From assembly GCF_001544795.2 (NCBI RefSeq), contig NZ_FCOI02000018.1, forward strand, positions 92,139 through 156,138: a stretch of 64,000 bases of DNA, written 5' to 3'. This document shows positions 8,234 through 17,261 of the stretch, in pieces; the first letter of the stretch is position 1; the number at the start of each line of letters is the position of its first letter. Under the pieces are notes generated by a model. It made no database searches. It saw nothing but the letters and a program-made list of their open reading frames with translations, and had not been told where the DNA came from. This DNA comes from Caballeronia temeraria (GTDB taxonomy: Bacteria > Pseudomonadota > Gammaproteobacteria > Burkholderiales > Burkholderiaceae). Position numbers and translations under genes: made by a program.

Positions 8234-10174
8234 TCACGTTTCACGCGCCGCATTACGAAGATGCAGATGCCGCGCGTGAGAACCACTTCGTCTTGCACAC
8301 GGCAGCCATACGAGAAATGCGCTGCCGCCGCCCTCTCTGGATTGAGATGTGATGGTACCCCCATGACTCTCGACGATCGTCCGCGCGATCGAAAGCCCCA
8401 GCCCCATGCCATGTGCTTTGGTCGTGAAAAAGGAGTCGAAAAGCTTCGATCGCATTGCTTCGGGGATGCCGTGACCGCGATCTGCGACCGTCAGTTTGAC
8501 GCCGTGATCGGCAGACTGCGTCATTATCGTGAGAATGCGCTTCGAGTTTTCCGTTTCATGCATTGCGTCCATCGCATTCACTGAGAGATTCAGAAGCACC
8601 TGCTGAAGCTGAACCCGATCGCCGACGATACCAGGACACGCTGTGCCAAGCTCCGATTGGATCGCGATACGGCGGCGCCGAGCTTCAGGCGCCAACAATG
8701 TCAGGGTTTCGTCGACTGTCAGATTCAAGTTCAATTCGGCGAACTCGACGGGCTGCTTTCTCAGCAAATCGCGCAAGCGTTGTACAACCTGACTCGCGCG
8801 CACGGCATCACGGCGCACATCGGCGAGAATCTGCTGTAGCTCGAGCACTTCGGGCTCGCGATGCTCCAGAATGAAACCAGCCGCATCGGCGTTGCTCAGA
8901 ATGGCACCTAGCGGTTGACCGACTTCGTGCGCAATCGAGGCGCTCAACTCACCGGCAGACGAGATGCGTGCGGCTCTGGCGAGTTCGTTGGCACGTACCG
9001 TTGCGGCTTCTTCGGCAACTCTTCGCTTGCGATGCTGCCAGAGCAAGGCGGCAATTGTTAAGGCTTGCAGCGCCACCACAGCAGCCACGAAGAGAACAGT
9101 GCCTCGATACTGATTCCAGAGAGACCGAGGCACATTGAGTTGTTCACAGTCCTCTGGAATCAGGGAAGGGCGAACCGCCAACCTGTCGGCCTGGCCCCTG
9201 TCCACGATGCAATGAGAACGTTCCGTCGGCAAAGTCGCGCCGTGGGGCGAGACCTTGCCAAGCAAGATGGATGCGGCGAGCTCGCCGGCGCGACGTCCGT
9301 TGTCCTCGTAGCTTATGACCGCACCGCCTAGCAGACCTTGATTCAGGTAAGTCGGATACCACCCGTAAATCGGAGCACGCGATGCACGTGCAATCGGAGC
9401 AACAACCTCGAACGGGAAGAAGGTTCGACCCTCGCGGTCGCGATACATCGTCGTGTAGAGGACCGCCGCGGCGAACGGATCAAGGTCACCCAGCCGGGTT
9501 TGCAGTTCCTTTAGGGTCAGTCCGCTCCATACGTTGACGTCCCATTTCCGGGATCGGCGGGAGCGAGCCGTCTGTTCGGCCAACCGTGCGGTGAAGTCGT
9601 CGAAAGCGCTGCTTCCTGCCACGATCACCAGGTGCGTCGCTTGCGGCTGGAGCGCTTCTGCAAGTGCGATTGTATTGTCCGCGTCAAAATGCCAGGCGAT
9701 ATAAGCGAAATCTGGAGGCATTCGAGCGACACGGCTTTCGTCGATGCTTGTGATCAGGATGGATGCCTTGGGCCAGATGTCCTTGTGATATCGCGTGGTG
9801 AACTCGAGCGCGAAGTCGGCGATGCCAATCACCAGATCGATTCGTTTGTTCTCGTACTTCTTTTTAAGGAGCGCGAGAAACTGCGGAGTCAAGTCGTTAC
9901 GGTCGAATCGCAACTCGTCAAGAGAGTCGGTATAAAACTCGACGCCATCCGGTGCGGCTGCGGTCAGCGCGCTACGCAGCGCTCGAATTTGGATGGCTAC
10001 CGCTGGCTGCGTAGGGTCGGCACCCGGAAGAATAACGACTCGCCACCGCTCGCCGGTATGGACGGCCGGGGAGAACAAGCCAAGAAGTAGAACTAGGCAG
10101 TACAGGCTCCAACGTCGCTGCAATTGTGCGGGGCAAAGCGAAGCAACGCGCCGTGTCGCAGTTCCCTCTGGCAT
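8234..10174 (-). CDS. sensor histidine kinase with periplasmic-binding-like input domain
   Basis: 646 residues. A signal anchor is at 22-40, followed by a periplasmic domain of about 310 residues resembling ABC substrate-binding proteins (WRVVILPGADPTQPAV near 44, LVIGIADFALEF near 114, GLLGGAVISYEDNGRRAGELAA near 280). A membrane helix lies at about 359-379. The kinase core has phosphoacceptor His416 in SIAHEVGQPLGAI, an N box (LLNLSVNAMDAM), DRGHGIPE and GMGLGLSIA. No response regulator is in the window, so it is an orphan kinase. It ends 30 bases from the convergent sulfatase gene. The ligand is unknown. Confidence 0.88.
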   Translation of the reverse strand: MPEGTATRRVASLCPAQLQRRWSLYCLVLLLGLFSPAVHTGERWRVVILPGADPTQPAVAIQIRALRSALTAAAPDGVEFYTDSLDELRFDRNDLTPQFLALLKKKYENKRIDLVIGIADFALEFTTRYHKDIWPKASILITSIDESRVARMPPDFAYIAWHFDADNTIALAEALQPQATHLVIVAGSSAFDDFTARLAEQTARSRRSRKWDVNVWSGLTLKELQTRLGDLDPFAAAVLYTTMYRDREGRTFFPFEVVAPIARASRAPIYGWYPTYLNQGLLGGAVISYEDNGRRAGELAASILLGKVSPHGATLPTERSHCIVDRGQADRLAVRPSLIPEDCEQLNVPRSLWNQYRGTVLFVAAVVALQALTIAALLWQHRKRRVAEEAATVRANELARAARISSAGELSASIAHEVGQPLGAILSNADAAGFILEHREPEVLELQQILADVRRDAVRASQVVQRLRDLLRKQPVEFAELNLNLTVDETLTLLAPEARRRRIAIQSELGTACPGIVGDRVQLQQVLLNLSVNAMDAMHETENSKRILTIMTQSADHGVKLTVADRGHGIPEAMRSKLFDSFFTTKAHGMGLGLSIARTIVESHGGTITSQSREGGGSAFLVWLPCARRSGSHARHLHLRNAARET

Positions 10175-10471
10175 ATCAACTCCGAAAGTTGGCGAGCCGA
10201 TTCGGTCGTACGCACAATCGGAGCAGCCTGCGGTTTTTTCATGTCCGATGATCGTACGACGTCCAATATAGCAAGAAGCTTACATTGACATACCAAGGAA
10301 CGGGCCGTTGTCGAGGGCTGCGAAACCGTCATCGTCGATCGAGGCAGCGGCATGAATATCGGTTAGTCTTACTTGGTCGGGAATCGATTGTCGCAAAATT
10401 CCCACAAAGAACCGGGAGCTTTCAAAACGTCAACCGTAGAATCGAAGCACTTCGCCCAGTCACATGACCTC

Positions 10472-12412
10472 ATGTCCGGTTCTTACAGTCTCCCCTTAGT
10501 CTTTCTATCGATCTTGCTGGCGACCGCGATGTCGTTCGTCGCTTTGCGCATGGTCGACGCGCGGTCTTCGCAGGTTCACGGGACCAACGCGGTTTGGGTC
10601 GCGGTCATCGCGCTGGTATTGGGCACGGGGATATGGTCGATGCATTTTGTCGGCATGCTGGCGTTCCGGTTGCCGGTACCCGTGGGCTTTGGCTTCACGA
10701 CGACTTTGGCCTCGTGGGCGGCGGCGGTGCTCGTCTGCTGGCTAGGACTGACTTTTGTCACGCCACCCAATCCTTCGGGCGGTTCGGTGTTGGTCGGCGC
10801 GATGCTGATGGGCGTCGGCATCGCCGTCATGCATTATTCCGGCATGTCGGCCATGCAGATGAGCCCTCCAATTCGTTATAGGCCGGTCCTCGCCGCACTG
10901 TCCGTGATCATCGGGATGGCCGCGTCCTATGTGGCGCTTCGAATGGTCACGCAGTTGCGGGCGACCGAGCATGCCAAACGCGTGAAGCAAGTTGGCGCTG
11001 CGTGCGTGATGGGACTGGCGGTGTCCGGTTTGCACTATACGGCGATGGCCGCCGCGATATTCGCGCCCAACTGCATTAGCCGGGCCGCAACGGATTTCGA
11101 CGAACGCGGCTTTGTATTCGAGATCTTCATCGCCATTCTTGCGGTGCTTGGCCTGGCGTTGATGGCGGCGCTGGTCCAGACCCGTAAGGAAGCGCGTATT
11201 CGTCAAAACGAGCAGTCGCGCGAACTGTCGCTGAGGTCAAACCAGTTGATGGCGAGCGAGCAGCGCTTCAAGGCAGCGCAGGAAGTCGCGGTTGATCCTT
11301 TTGTGATTTTGAAGGCCGTCCGTGCGGGAACCACCGTCGCAGATTTTTCATTCGACTATGCCAATCCCGCCGCACTTCGCTTTTGGGGCGTCACCGAGCG
11401 CGACGTTATCGGGCAGCGGTTCCTTAGCCGCTTCCCGAGCACACTGGCAAATGGTCTCTTTGCCGTCTATGCGCGTGTGCTGGCGGACGGCGTGCCGACG
11501 ACGGTTGAACAGGAATACGTCGGGGACGGTATCTCAGGGTGGTTTCGCATCACCTGCGTCAGACTTTTCGACGGTGTTGCCATCACGTTTGCCGATATCA
11601 CGGAGCGAAAGGCATTTGAAAAGCTCACCGCGATCATGCTTGACGAGCAAAGTCGGGCCCGTGAGCTTGCCGAGAAGGAAAATGTGACCAAAGACGCCTT
11701 CATTGCGGCAGTCAGCCACGAACTGCGTAATCCGCTCAATGTCGTTTTGTCGTGGGTAGAAGTGCTGAAGCGCACCGCGGCGAGCTCGCCCTCGACGATC
11801 GACAATGCGCTCCGAAGAATCGAAGACAGCACGAGGGCGCAAGCCCGTCTGGTGAACGACCTGCTGGACGCGTCTGCGGTAGCCCAAGGCAAAGTGCATC
11901 TGGCGACGCAGCCAGTAAATTTGGCGGAACTGGTTCGACTGAGCGTCGCGGACGCGGCGACCCTCGCCTCGAAGAACGGCATCACGGTGCGTCTTGAAAC
12001 TGCGCACACCTGCGTGGTGGCGGGCGATGAACAGCGTCTTCGGCAGGTCTTGGCCAACGTGCTTCAAAACGCGGTGAAATTCTCGAATCACGGCGACGCT
12101 GTGACGGCGAGTGTCGAATGTCACGCGACACAGGCTACGATCGAGGTGAAGGACAACGGGATGGGCGTCGATGCCGCGGCGCTCCCGCACATCTTCGAGC
12201 GCTTCGCACAGGCAGACACGGCCGACCAAGGCAGATTTCGTGGCGGAGTAGGACTGGGTCTGGCAATCAGCAAGCGCCTCGTGGAGGCGCATGGTGGCAC
12301 AATCGAGGCTTTCAGCAAAGGGCTGGGAATGGGCACAACGGTGAGAATTTCGTTGCCCGTCGCCGCGGACAGCCACGTCGGGGAAAAAGAGCGTTCCGCC
12401 AATTATTTTTAG
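10472..12412 (+). CDS. MHYT-PAS hybrid membrane sensor histidine kinase
   Basis: 646 residues from the ATG at 10472. I chose this start because MHYT proteins begin close to the first helix; the open frame extends to 10373. The N-terminal seven-helix MHYT region carries the three expected motifs, SMHFVGM, VMHYSGM and GLHYTAM, proposed in this family to bind a metal and sense a diatomic gas. A coiled-coil linker and a PAS-like domain (about residues 270-385) follow. Next come HisKA with His416 in AVSHELRNPLNVV and the ATPase domain (NVLQNAVKFS, DNGMGVD, GVGLGLAISKRL). There is no receiver domain and no neighbouring regulator, so the output is unknown. Confidence 0.9.
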   Translation: MSGSYSLPLVFLSILLATAMSFVALRMVDARSSQVHGTNAVWVAVIALVLGTGIWSMHFVGMLAFRLPVPVGFGFTTTLASWAAAVLVCWLGLTFVTPPNPSGGSVLVGAMLMGVGIAVMHYSGMSAMQMSPPIRYRPVLAALSVIIGMAASYVALRMVTQLRATEHAKRVKQVGAACVMGLAVSGLHYTAMAAAIFAPNCISRAATDFDERGFVFEIFIAILAVLGLALMAALVQTRKEARIRQNEQSRELSLRSNQLMASEQRFKAAQEVAVDPFVILKAVRAGTTVADFSFDYANPAALRFWGVTERDVIGQRFLSRFPSTLANGLFAVYARVLADGVPTTVEQEYVGDGISGWFRITCVRLFDGVAITFADITERKAFEKLTAIMLDEQSRARELAEKENVTKDAFIAAVSHELRNPLNVVLSWVEVLKRTAASSPSTIDNALRRIEDSTRAQARLVNDLLDASAVAQGKVHLATQPVNLAELVRLSVADAATLASKNGITVRLETAHTCVVAGDEQRLRQVLANVLQNAVKFSNHGDAVTASVECHATQATIEVKDNGMGVDAAALPHIFERFAQADTADQGRFRGGVGLGLAISKRLVEAHGGTIEAFSKGLGMGTTVRISLPVAADSHVGEKERSANYF

Positions 12413-12532
12413 GAGCGACGCTAGCCATCGCGGCTGCCAATCAGTCGTCGATAACTTTCGATTGCGATCAGCGGGGCGAGACCGTTGATGACCTGTGAAT
12501 CACGGCGCGCCTGAACAGAATAGAGCTCTCGC

Positions 12533-12712
12533 TTACGCTGCAGCGAGCATCACCAGCGCGCAGTGGAAAAGCAGGCTTCGCGAATGCAATTCCGCGCGGT
12601 CGAATGCCTCTTCTTCGGTGCAGTAGGACCCAGCGCCTCGGAGGATGCAGGCCTCGGTCGGCGGTCGGAACGATTGCCTTTGCCGCGTAACCTCCGGATT
12701 CCGCCCAGACAA
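12533..12712 (-). CDS. possible small protein, uncertain
   Basis: A 59-residue frame could start at a TTG at 12712. Its C-terminal half reads like a folded small protein: ACILRGAGSYCTEEEAFDRA, then LHSRSLLFHCALVMLAAA. A different frame begins with an ATG (MKPPQLVWAESGGYAAKAIV) and could be the original N-terminus, joined by a frameshift near 12665. I do not recognise the family. It could be a real gene with a TTG start, a frameshifted gene or chance. Confidence 0.25.
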   Translation of the reverse strand: MSGRNPEVTRQRQSFRPPTEACILRGAGSYCTEEEAFDRAELHSRSLLFHCALVMLAAA

Positions 12713-12765
12713 GCTGAGGTGGTTTCATGAGATTTTTTTTGGCACAGAACAGGCAACGCGAGGGG

Positions 12766-13017
12766 TCAGTCAGGAGTGAAGACGCGTCCGATGAGCTCAT
12801 CGAAGGTTCTTCCGTCAGCAGCGGCGATCGCGACCACCATTTCCATGAATGCGGTCGTAGGAGCGAGTTCCCGGGCGAGCACGCGTGCCGTCCGAAGTGA
12901 GATCGAAGTGATCCTCGCCCCGTTTTCGTCGACGAGCTCGAATACGAATCGATGCAACTCGTCGGTCGATGATTCAGGGTCCGCCTCGTGCAAAATGATC
13001 CTTGCTGTAACATCCAC
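12766..13017 (-). CDS. small hypothetical protein, 83 residues
   Basis: Starts at GTG (13017) with only a weak ribosome-binding site. The sequence alternates beta-like and helical segments (ARIILHEADPESSTDELHRF, FELVDENGARITSISLRTAR, FMEMVVAIAAADGRTFDEL) and has the codon bias of the host. No family recognised. It may form a short unit with the frame at 12533-12712. Confidence 0.5.
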   Translation of the reverse strand: MDVTARIILHEADPESSTDELHRFVFELVDENGARITSISLRTARVLARELAPTTAFMEMVVAIAAADGRTFDELIGRVFTPD

Positions 13018-13230
13018 GCGATTCCCCGGCGGTCTCTTTCGTTAGTCCGCGGTGCAAAAAATATTCCACTTGGAATTTGCGTTCATAAAATGCGGATCGG
13101 AATGAAAGAACTGAGCGATCCCCGCCTCAAAAATGAAAGCCGCCGTGCATCGATGCGATGATGAGTCGTCCCCGAGCAAACTTTCTGCTCGACGCTTTTA
13201 ACCCTCGTTGGCGATTTTAGTTTTTTCGTT

Positions 13231-13488
13231 TCACGAGAAGTCGAGGGGAACCCCGACAGCGGGACGCGTCGTATTGCCGTTCTTTAGCATGTAGTTGCGC
13301 AAGGCGCGCAATAGGAGGTCCTTAATGACCTGATCACTCGCGCCGTCACCGGCTTTCAAAAACAGGTCGGAGAGGGCTGCGTCGGTGAGGGTGCCGATGC
13401 CCACGTGGCTATTCAAACGAAAGCCGAAGAGAATCCAGTCCCCTGCGGTTCTTTCATTAACAAGCCAGACGTCGTCCATTTCGTTCAT
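13231..13488 (-). CDS. small hypothetical protein, 85 residues
   Basis: Acidic small protein without signal peptide or membrane helix. It contains WLVNERTAGDWILFGFRLN near the N-terminus and a helical middle (DAALSDLFLKAGDGASDQVI). An in-frame Met at residue 4 is an alternative start. No function recognised. It stands alone between the GGDEF gene and another small gene on the same strand. Confidence 0.5.
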   Translation of the reverse strand: MNEMDDVWLVNERTAGDWILFGFRLNSHVGIGTLTDAALSDLFLKAGDGASDQVIKDLLLRALRNYMLKNGNTTRPAVGVPLDFS

Positions 13489-13652
13489 AGCTGCTGCTCA
13501 CACCGGACGAATATTTGGGCGTTGTGCGTCGTTGTCAGTTGCCGGTGGCTAGAACTGACCCCACGAAGCCTTCAAACGGTGCAGGGGTCGTTGTCGTTGA
13601 CCAAATCTTTTAGACGAGATGCCCGTGCAGCAGCAGAGAAAACATCGCAGTA

Positions 13653-15164
13653 TCAAGACGCTGCGACTTTGTTCCGGCCAGCGGCCTTCGCGCTGTACAG
13701 CGCCTCATCGGCGGCTCGGATCACGGTACTGACATCGCCTTCCTGCTCCGGTACCCAACTCGCGGTTCCAATGCTGGCGGTAACGCGCCCATATTCGCTA
13801 GCTGCGTGTTCGATCGCCAGTTCGCTGATCGCCGTGCGGATCGTCTCAGCAATCTGCACAGCGCCAGCGGGCGAGGTGTCGGGCAGCACAACCACGAATT
13901 CTTCGCCGCCGTAACGGGCCGCCGTATCAGCGGGCCGCCGGAGATTCCCGCTGATGCATCGCGCGATCGCGGCCAGCGCATCGTCGCCGGCCTGGTGGCC
14001 GTAGGTGTCGTTGTAGGCCTTGAACCGGTCGATGTCGACAAACAGCAGTGAGAGGGTACTGCGCGTGCGGCGCGCCCGGCGCCACTCCTGCTCAAGGATC
14101 TCACCGAGGGTGCGACGATTATTGAGGCCGGTCAGCCCGTCCGTTCTCGCGAGCATCTGCAGTTGTGACTCGGCGCGCATTCGGCGCCGCAACTGTGCTC
14201 CGAGCAGGACTGAAAGCAAGACGAATCCCAGACCGAGTGCGCCCGTCAGTGAGCCGATGATCAGCGCGCGCGTCCGCCACGCAGCATAAATATCCTGCTC
14301 GGCCTCGGCGACCATGATGATCAGCGGCACATCGGGCAGGTTCTTGAAATAGTAGAGCCGGCGCACGCCGTCGATCGACGCCGTTTCGGGAAACGTACCC
14401 TCCGGCGCGATGCGGAATCGCCGGAACGTCGCAGCCTGGCTGATGTCCCGGCCAATAATGCGCGCGTCGAACGGCTGGCGCATGACCATGATGCCGTCCT
14501 TGCCGATCAGCGACATCGAACCATGGGGCCCAAGCTTCAGACCGGCGAACAACTCGTGGAAATACTCAAGGTTAATGGCGATTACCACGATGCCGGCGAA
14601 CGAGCCGTCCGGATTCGAGATGCGGCGCGTCAGCGCGATGCTAGCTGTGTTGCCGCGCAGGCGTGATGCGTACGGATCGCTCACGTACAGCCCGACGTTC
14701 GGGTGGTCGCGGTGGATCGTGAAGTATTCGCGATCGGCGAAGTTCCCATGTCGCGGCACGTCGCTCGCCGAATCCAGGACGACATTGCCTGCCGCATCCA
14801 ACACCAGCATCGAGCCGAGAAACTGGGCTGTCATCGCGTGGTCGAACAGCACGCCGCGTCGCAAAGCTGGGGCTGCGGCCATGACGTCGGGGCGTTGCAG
14901 GCCTTGGATCACCGCCTGCAACGACAGGTCATACAACTCAAAATTGCGTTTGATGTCGCGCTCGGCGATGAGCCCCAGATTGCGTGAGGTTTCACGAGCG
15001 CGGTCAAGCGCATCCTGCCGACTTTGGTACAGCACCGTCGCGCACAGGCCAACCAGCAGCAGCGCGATGAGGGTTCCGCCAAGGACGATGGCATGGGGCG
15101 CTGATAACGCGTATTGAGTGAATCTGCTCGCTTGCCAGAGACGTTTCCTGTCTTCCTTCTCCAC
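13653..15164 (-). CDS. membrane diguanylate cyclase with Cache-type sensor
   Basis: 503 residues from a GTG at 15164 that has GGAGA about six bases upstream; the open frame extends to 15323 without a good ribosome-binding site. Membrane helix 1 is at about 22-42 (VLGGTLIALLLVGLCATVLY). A periplasmic Cache/PAS-like domain follows, with YFTIHRDHPNVGLYVSDPY and IALTRRISNPDGSFAGIVVIA. A second helix lies near 300. The GGDEF domain has FVDIDRFKAYNDTYGHQAGDD and an active-site GGEEF motif (RYGGEEFVVVLPD). It should make cyclic di-GMP from GTP in response to an extracellular ligand. There is no EAL domain. Confidence 0.9.
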   Translation of the reverse strand: MEKEDRKRLWQASRFTQYALSAPHAIVLGGTLIALLLVGLCATVLYQSRQDALDRARETSRNLGLIAERDIKRNFELYDLSLQAVIQGLQRPDVMAAAPALRRGVLFDHAMTAQFLGSMLVLDAAGNVVLDSASDVPRHGNFADREYFTIHRDHPNVGLYVSDPYASRLRGNTASIALTRRISNPDGSFAGIVVIAINLEYFHELFAGLKLGPHGSMSLIGKDGIMVMRQPFDARIIGRDISQAATFRRFRIAPEGTFPETASIDGVRRLYYFKNLPDVPLIIMVAEAEQDIYAAWRTRALIIGSLTGALGLGFVLLSVLLGAQLRRRMRAESQLQMLARTDGLTGLNNRRTLGEILEQEWRRARRTRSTLSLLFVDIDRFKAYNDTYGHQAGDDALAAIARCISGNLRRPADTAARYGGEEFVVVLPDTSPAGAVQIAETIRTAISELAIEHAASEYGRVTASIGTASWVPEQEGDVSTVIRAADEALYSAKAAGRNKVAAS

Positions 15165-15475
15165 CGATTCTCCATGTCTCGGTCGACGTACGGACGGCTG
15201 CCCCCCAGTTCCGCCCATGATCGTCAGAGCACTGCCCAAGTACCAATGCGGCATCGACCGAAGTGCCGACCCGACGCCGCAATGGTGACTCGACATCCGC
15301 TGCGAGCCAAAAGCGTAAAGCACGGCACGCCACCGGATGGCCTCTCTCCGTTTATCGGCCTCGGTACAACGGACTTAACCCCGCAAAGCGGGGCTGCGTC
15401 GTGATACGAGCCAAAGCCTTAGCACATATTACCGACAGCCGTTGCCGGTCATGTCACTCAACCGGTGCGGCACGC
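15165..15475. other. intergenic region with a short hairpin
   Basis: I see no supported gene here. A perfect hairpin, CCCCGC/GCGGGG around AAA, lies at 15379-15393, about 85 bases past the end of the VIT-family gene on the minus strand. It has no following T-run, so I do not call it a terminator. The region probably carries the GGDEF promoter. Confidence 0.4.
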
Positions 15476-16168
15476 TTAGGTCGCACCCAACAGGTTGCCG
15501 ATGCCCGATGCGACGCCCATGGATAGCGCGCTCCAGAACATGACCCTGAGCATGCCCGGCATCAACGGTGCGCCGCCGGCCCGCGCTGCCAAGCCGCCCA
15601 GGGTCGCGAGAAAAAGCAACGAGGTTCCCGCGATGGCCGGAACGGTCCACCGATCCGGCGATATCGTCGTCACAACGAGGGGTAAGGACGCGCCCACTGC
15701 AAAACTGGATGCGGAAGAAAGCGCCGCCTGCAAAGGCTTAGCTGTGGTGATCTCAGTTATGCCGAGTTCGTCGCGGGCATGCGCGCCAAGCGCGTCGTGC
15801 GCCATCAGTGCGTGGGCGACCTCGTCGGCAAGCCCTCGCTCGAGCCCTCGCCGCTCGTATATTGCCGCCAGCTCACGATGCTCGTGGGGGCCATCGTTTT
15901 CGAGCTCTGCCTTTTCCTCAGCCAGCGCGGCCCTCTCGGTGTCGGCTTGTGACGATACTGAAACGTATTCACCGGTCGCCATCGACATTGCTCCAGCGAT
16001 AAGTCCTGCCACGCCGGTAAGCAATAAATTTCCGTGAGAAGCGTGCGCCGATGCGACACCGATGATCAGGCTGGCCGTCGAAATGATGCCGTCATTCGCA
16101 CCAAGGACCGCCGCTCGGAGCCAACCGATTGACTTTATCTTGTGAGATTCCCGATGTCCTCTCGTCAT
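15476..16168 (-). CDS. VIT1/CCC1-family iron or manganese transporter
   Basis: 230 residues. The N-terminal helix pair has the VIT signature LGANDGIISTASLIIGVA, followed by GLIAGAMSMATGEYVSVSSQ and a charged cytoplasmic segment (ERAALAEEKAELEND, then ELAAIYERRGLERGLADEVA) that binds metal in VIT1 proteins. Three more helices follow. In plants and fungi this family exports Fe or Mn from the cytosol into vacuoles; in bacteria the likely role is metal efflux. Stand-alone gene. Confidence 0.88.
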   Translation of the reverse strand: MTRGHRESHKIKSIGWLRAAVLGANDGIISTASLIIGVASAHASHGNLLLTGVAGLIAGAMSMATGEYVSVSSQADTERAALAEEKAELENDGPHEHRELAAIYERRGLERGLADEVAHALMAHDALGAHARDELGITEITTAKPLQAALSSASSFAVGASLPLVVTTISPDRWTVPAIAGTSLLFLATLGGLAARAGGAPLMPGMLRVMFWSALSMGVASGIGNLLGAT

Positions 16169-16215
16169 GTTTCCGGATCTGTGTTAGTTGTCGACTCGTG
16201 GTTCACGTGCTGTGC

Positions 16216-16500
16216 TCAGGGTAACATTCGACGCACCACGCCATCGCGGAGAACAAAGTGATGGAACAATGTCGCCGCAACATGAAGGCAGATGAGCCCG
16301 GCAGCATCCATGCGAGGATGCCATGGACGTCTCCCATCCGGTGACCAAATGGCGAGCCAGTTGCGGAAAGGCTCGGATAGGGACGATCTATCCCTGCCGA
16401 TCTGACAGTCCACGGCGATAATGCATTGATCCATCCCAGCAGCAGGACTGCCACGAGCGCTGCATAAAGCAAAAAATGAGTGGTTGTGCCGAGCGGATAG
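16216..16500 (-). pseudogene. cytochrome b561 remnant, truncated and frameshifted
   Basis: The first frame reads THFLLYAALVAVLLLGWIN and then PSLSATGSPFGHRMGDVHGI, the middle and third-helix region of the cytochrome b561 family. After ILAWM homology moves to another frame, with GLICLHVAATLFHHFVLRDG and VVRRMLP, the usual C-terminal helix carrying a haem-ligand His. The first helix and start codon are absent upstream, where a different fragment begins. The gene therefore lost its N-terminus and has a frameshift near 16320. Confidence 0.75.
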
Positions 16501-16577
16501 CCCGCGTTATTGACGAGCGGTGGGCTGGCGGCTAGCGGACGTTTTGGACAATCATCGGAGGGCGTTCAGCCCCACGC

Positions 16578-16670
16578 GGCATCGAACAGCCCAATCTGGA
16601 CGTAAGTCAGATGGACAAAGTCACGCAGCAAGACGCCGCGATTGTCGAACAGGCCTCGGCGGCGGCGCAC
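16578..16670 (+). pseudogene. tail fragment of a methyl-accepting chemotaxis protein
   Basis: The frame reads GIEQPNLDVSQMDKVTQQDA followed by AIVEQASAAA. This is the strongly conserved end of the signalling domain of Burkholderia chemoreceptors (normally VNxAVxQMDxVTQQNAALVEQASAAA). No other part of the receptor is seen: before it the sequence is unrelated and after it the frame runs into the small-protein repeat. It is a relic left by deletion. Confidence 0.7.
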
Positions 16671-16673
16671 GTC

Positions 16674-16763
16674 GGCGGGGAGGATATTGGCTCTTTCGAC
16701 GGATACGAGAGCCCTGAGGCTCTAGAGGAGGCCGCGCGGGAAACGGGCACGTACCCGGACCGT
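16674..16763 (+). repeat. partial duplicate of the C-terminus of the following small gene
   Basis: The frame encodes GEDIGSFDGYESPEALEEAA followed by RETGTYPDR. The intact gene downstream ends with GEDDIGELGAFPSTKEVEQA and then AADTGLYPDR, so this is a diverged second copy of that tail. It is fused in frame to the chemoreceptor relic and has no start of its own. It is either the remains of a paralogous gene or a tandem duplication. Confidence 0.6.
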
Positions 16764-16805
16764 GGAAGTGTATTAGGCCGTCCAAGTCGAGCACGAGGAG
16801 GAATA

Positions 16806-16997
16806 ATGGAACAAGAAAAAGACCAGCCGGTGATCCTGCGTATATACCGCCTCCCGAGCGGCCTATGGGGCGGTCGGCTCTCGGCGGGGGAAGATGACAT
16901 TGGCGAGTTAGGGGCTTTTCCGTCCACGAAGGAGGTCGAGCAGGCCGCCGCGGATACCGGCCTTTACCCCGATCGTGTAGAGATAGAAGAGGACTAG
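16806..16997 (+). CDS. small acidic protein, 63 residues
   Basis: Starts at the ATG at 16806, which has a full AGGAGG at 16796-16801. An upstream in-frame ATG at 16611 belongs to the chemoreceptor relic and is not a credible start. The protein reads QPVILRIYRLPSGLWGGRL and then a helical acidic tail ending GLYPDRVEIEED. It has no signal peptide or membrane helix. Function unknown; the duplicate tail just upstream shows it belongs to a small family. Confidence 0.65.
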   Translation: MEQEKDQPVILRIYRLPSGLWGGRLSAGEDDIGELGAFPSTKEVEQAAADTGLYPDRVEIEED

Positions 16998-17261
16998 TAC
17001 ACCTGCCCCCCACCACAGCAAATCGGCTCGCCTCCAGGCTCGTTTGACGTTGCCATAACGCCGTCGTGTCGCTCCAACGTTTTTCTGAATGGCGCCTGCG
17101 TAGTAGTGGACGGCCTTTTAATAAGGTCACGAAGAGTCCGTCATCCCGTCATCCCGTCATCTGGCAGGTGCGACCGTTGTGTATGCGTCCTGCGTGAGAC
17201 GCTACCTGCTTCGCAAAATGCGCGAAAACGCACTTCGAAGAGCGCAGGTAGCATTCATGGT

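Noticed and set aside
15379..15393. CCCCGC-AAA-GCGGGG hairpin as a terminator
   Set aside because: No T-run follows on either strand, so it is recorded only as a hairpin.
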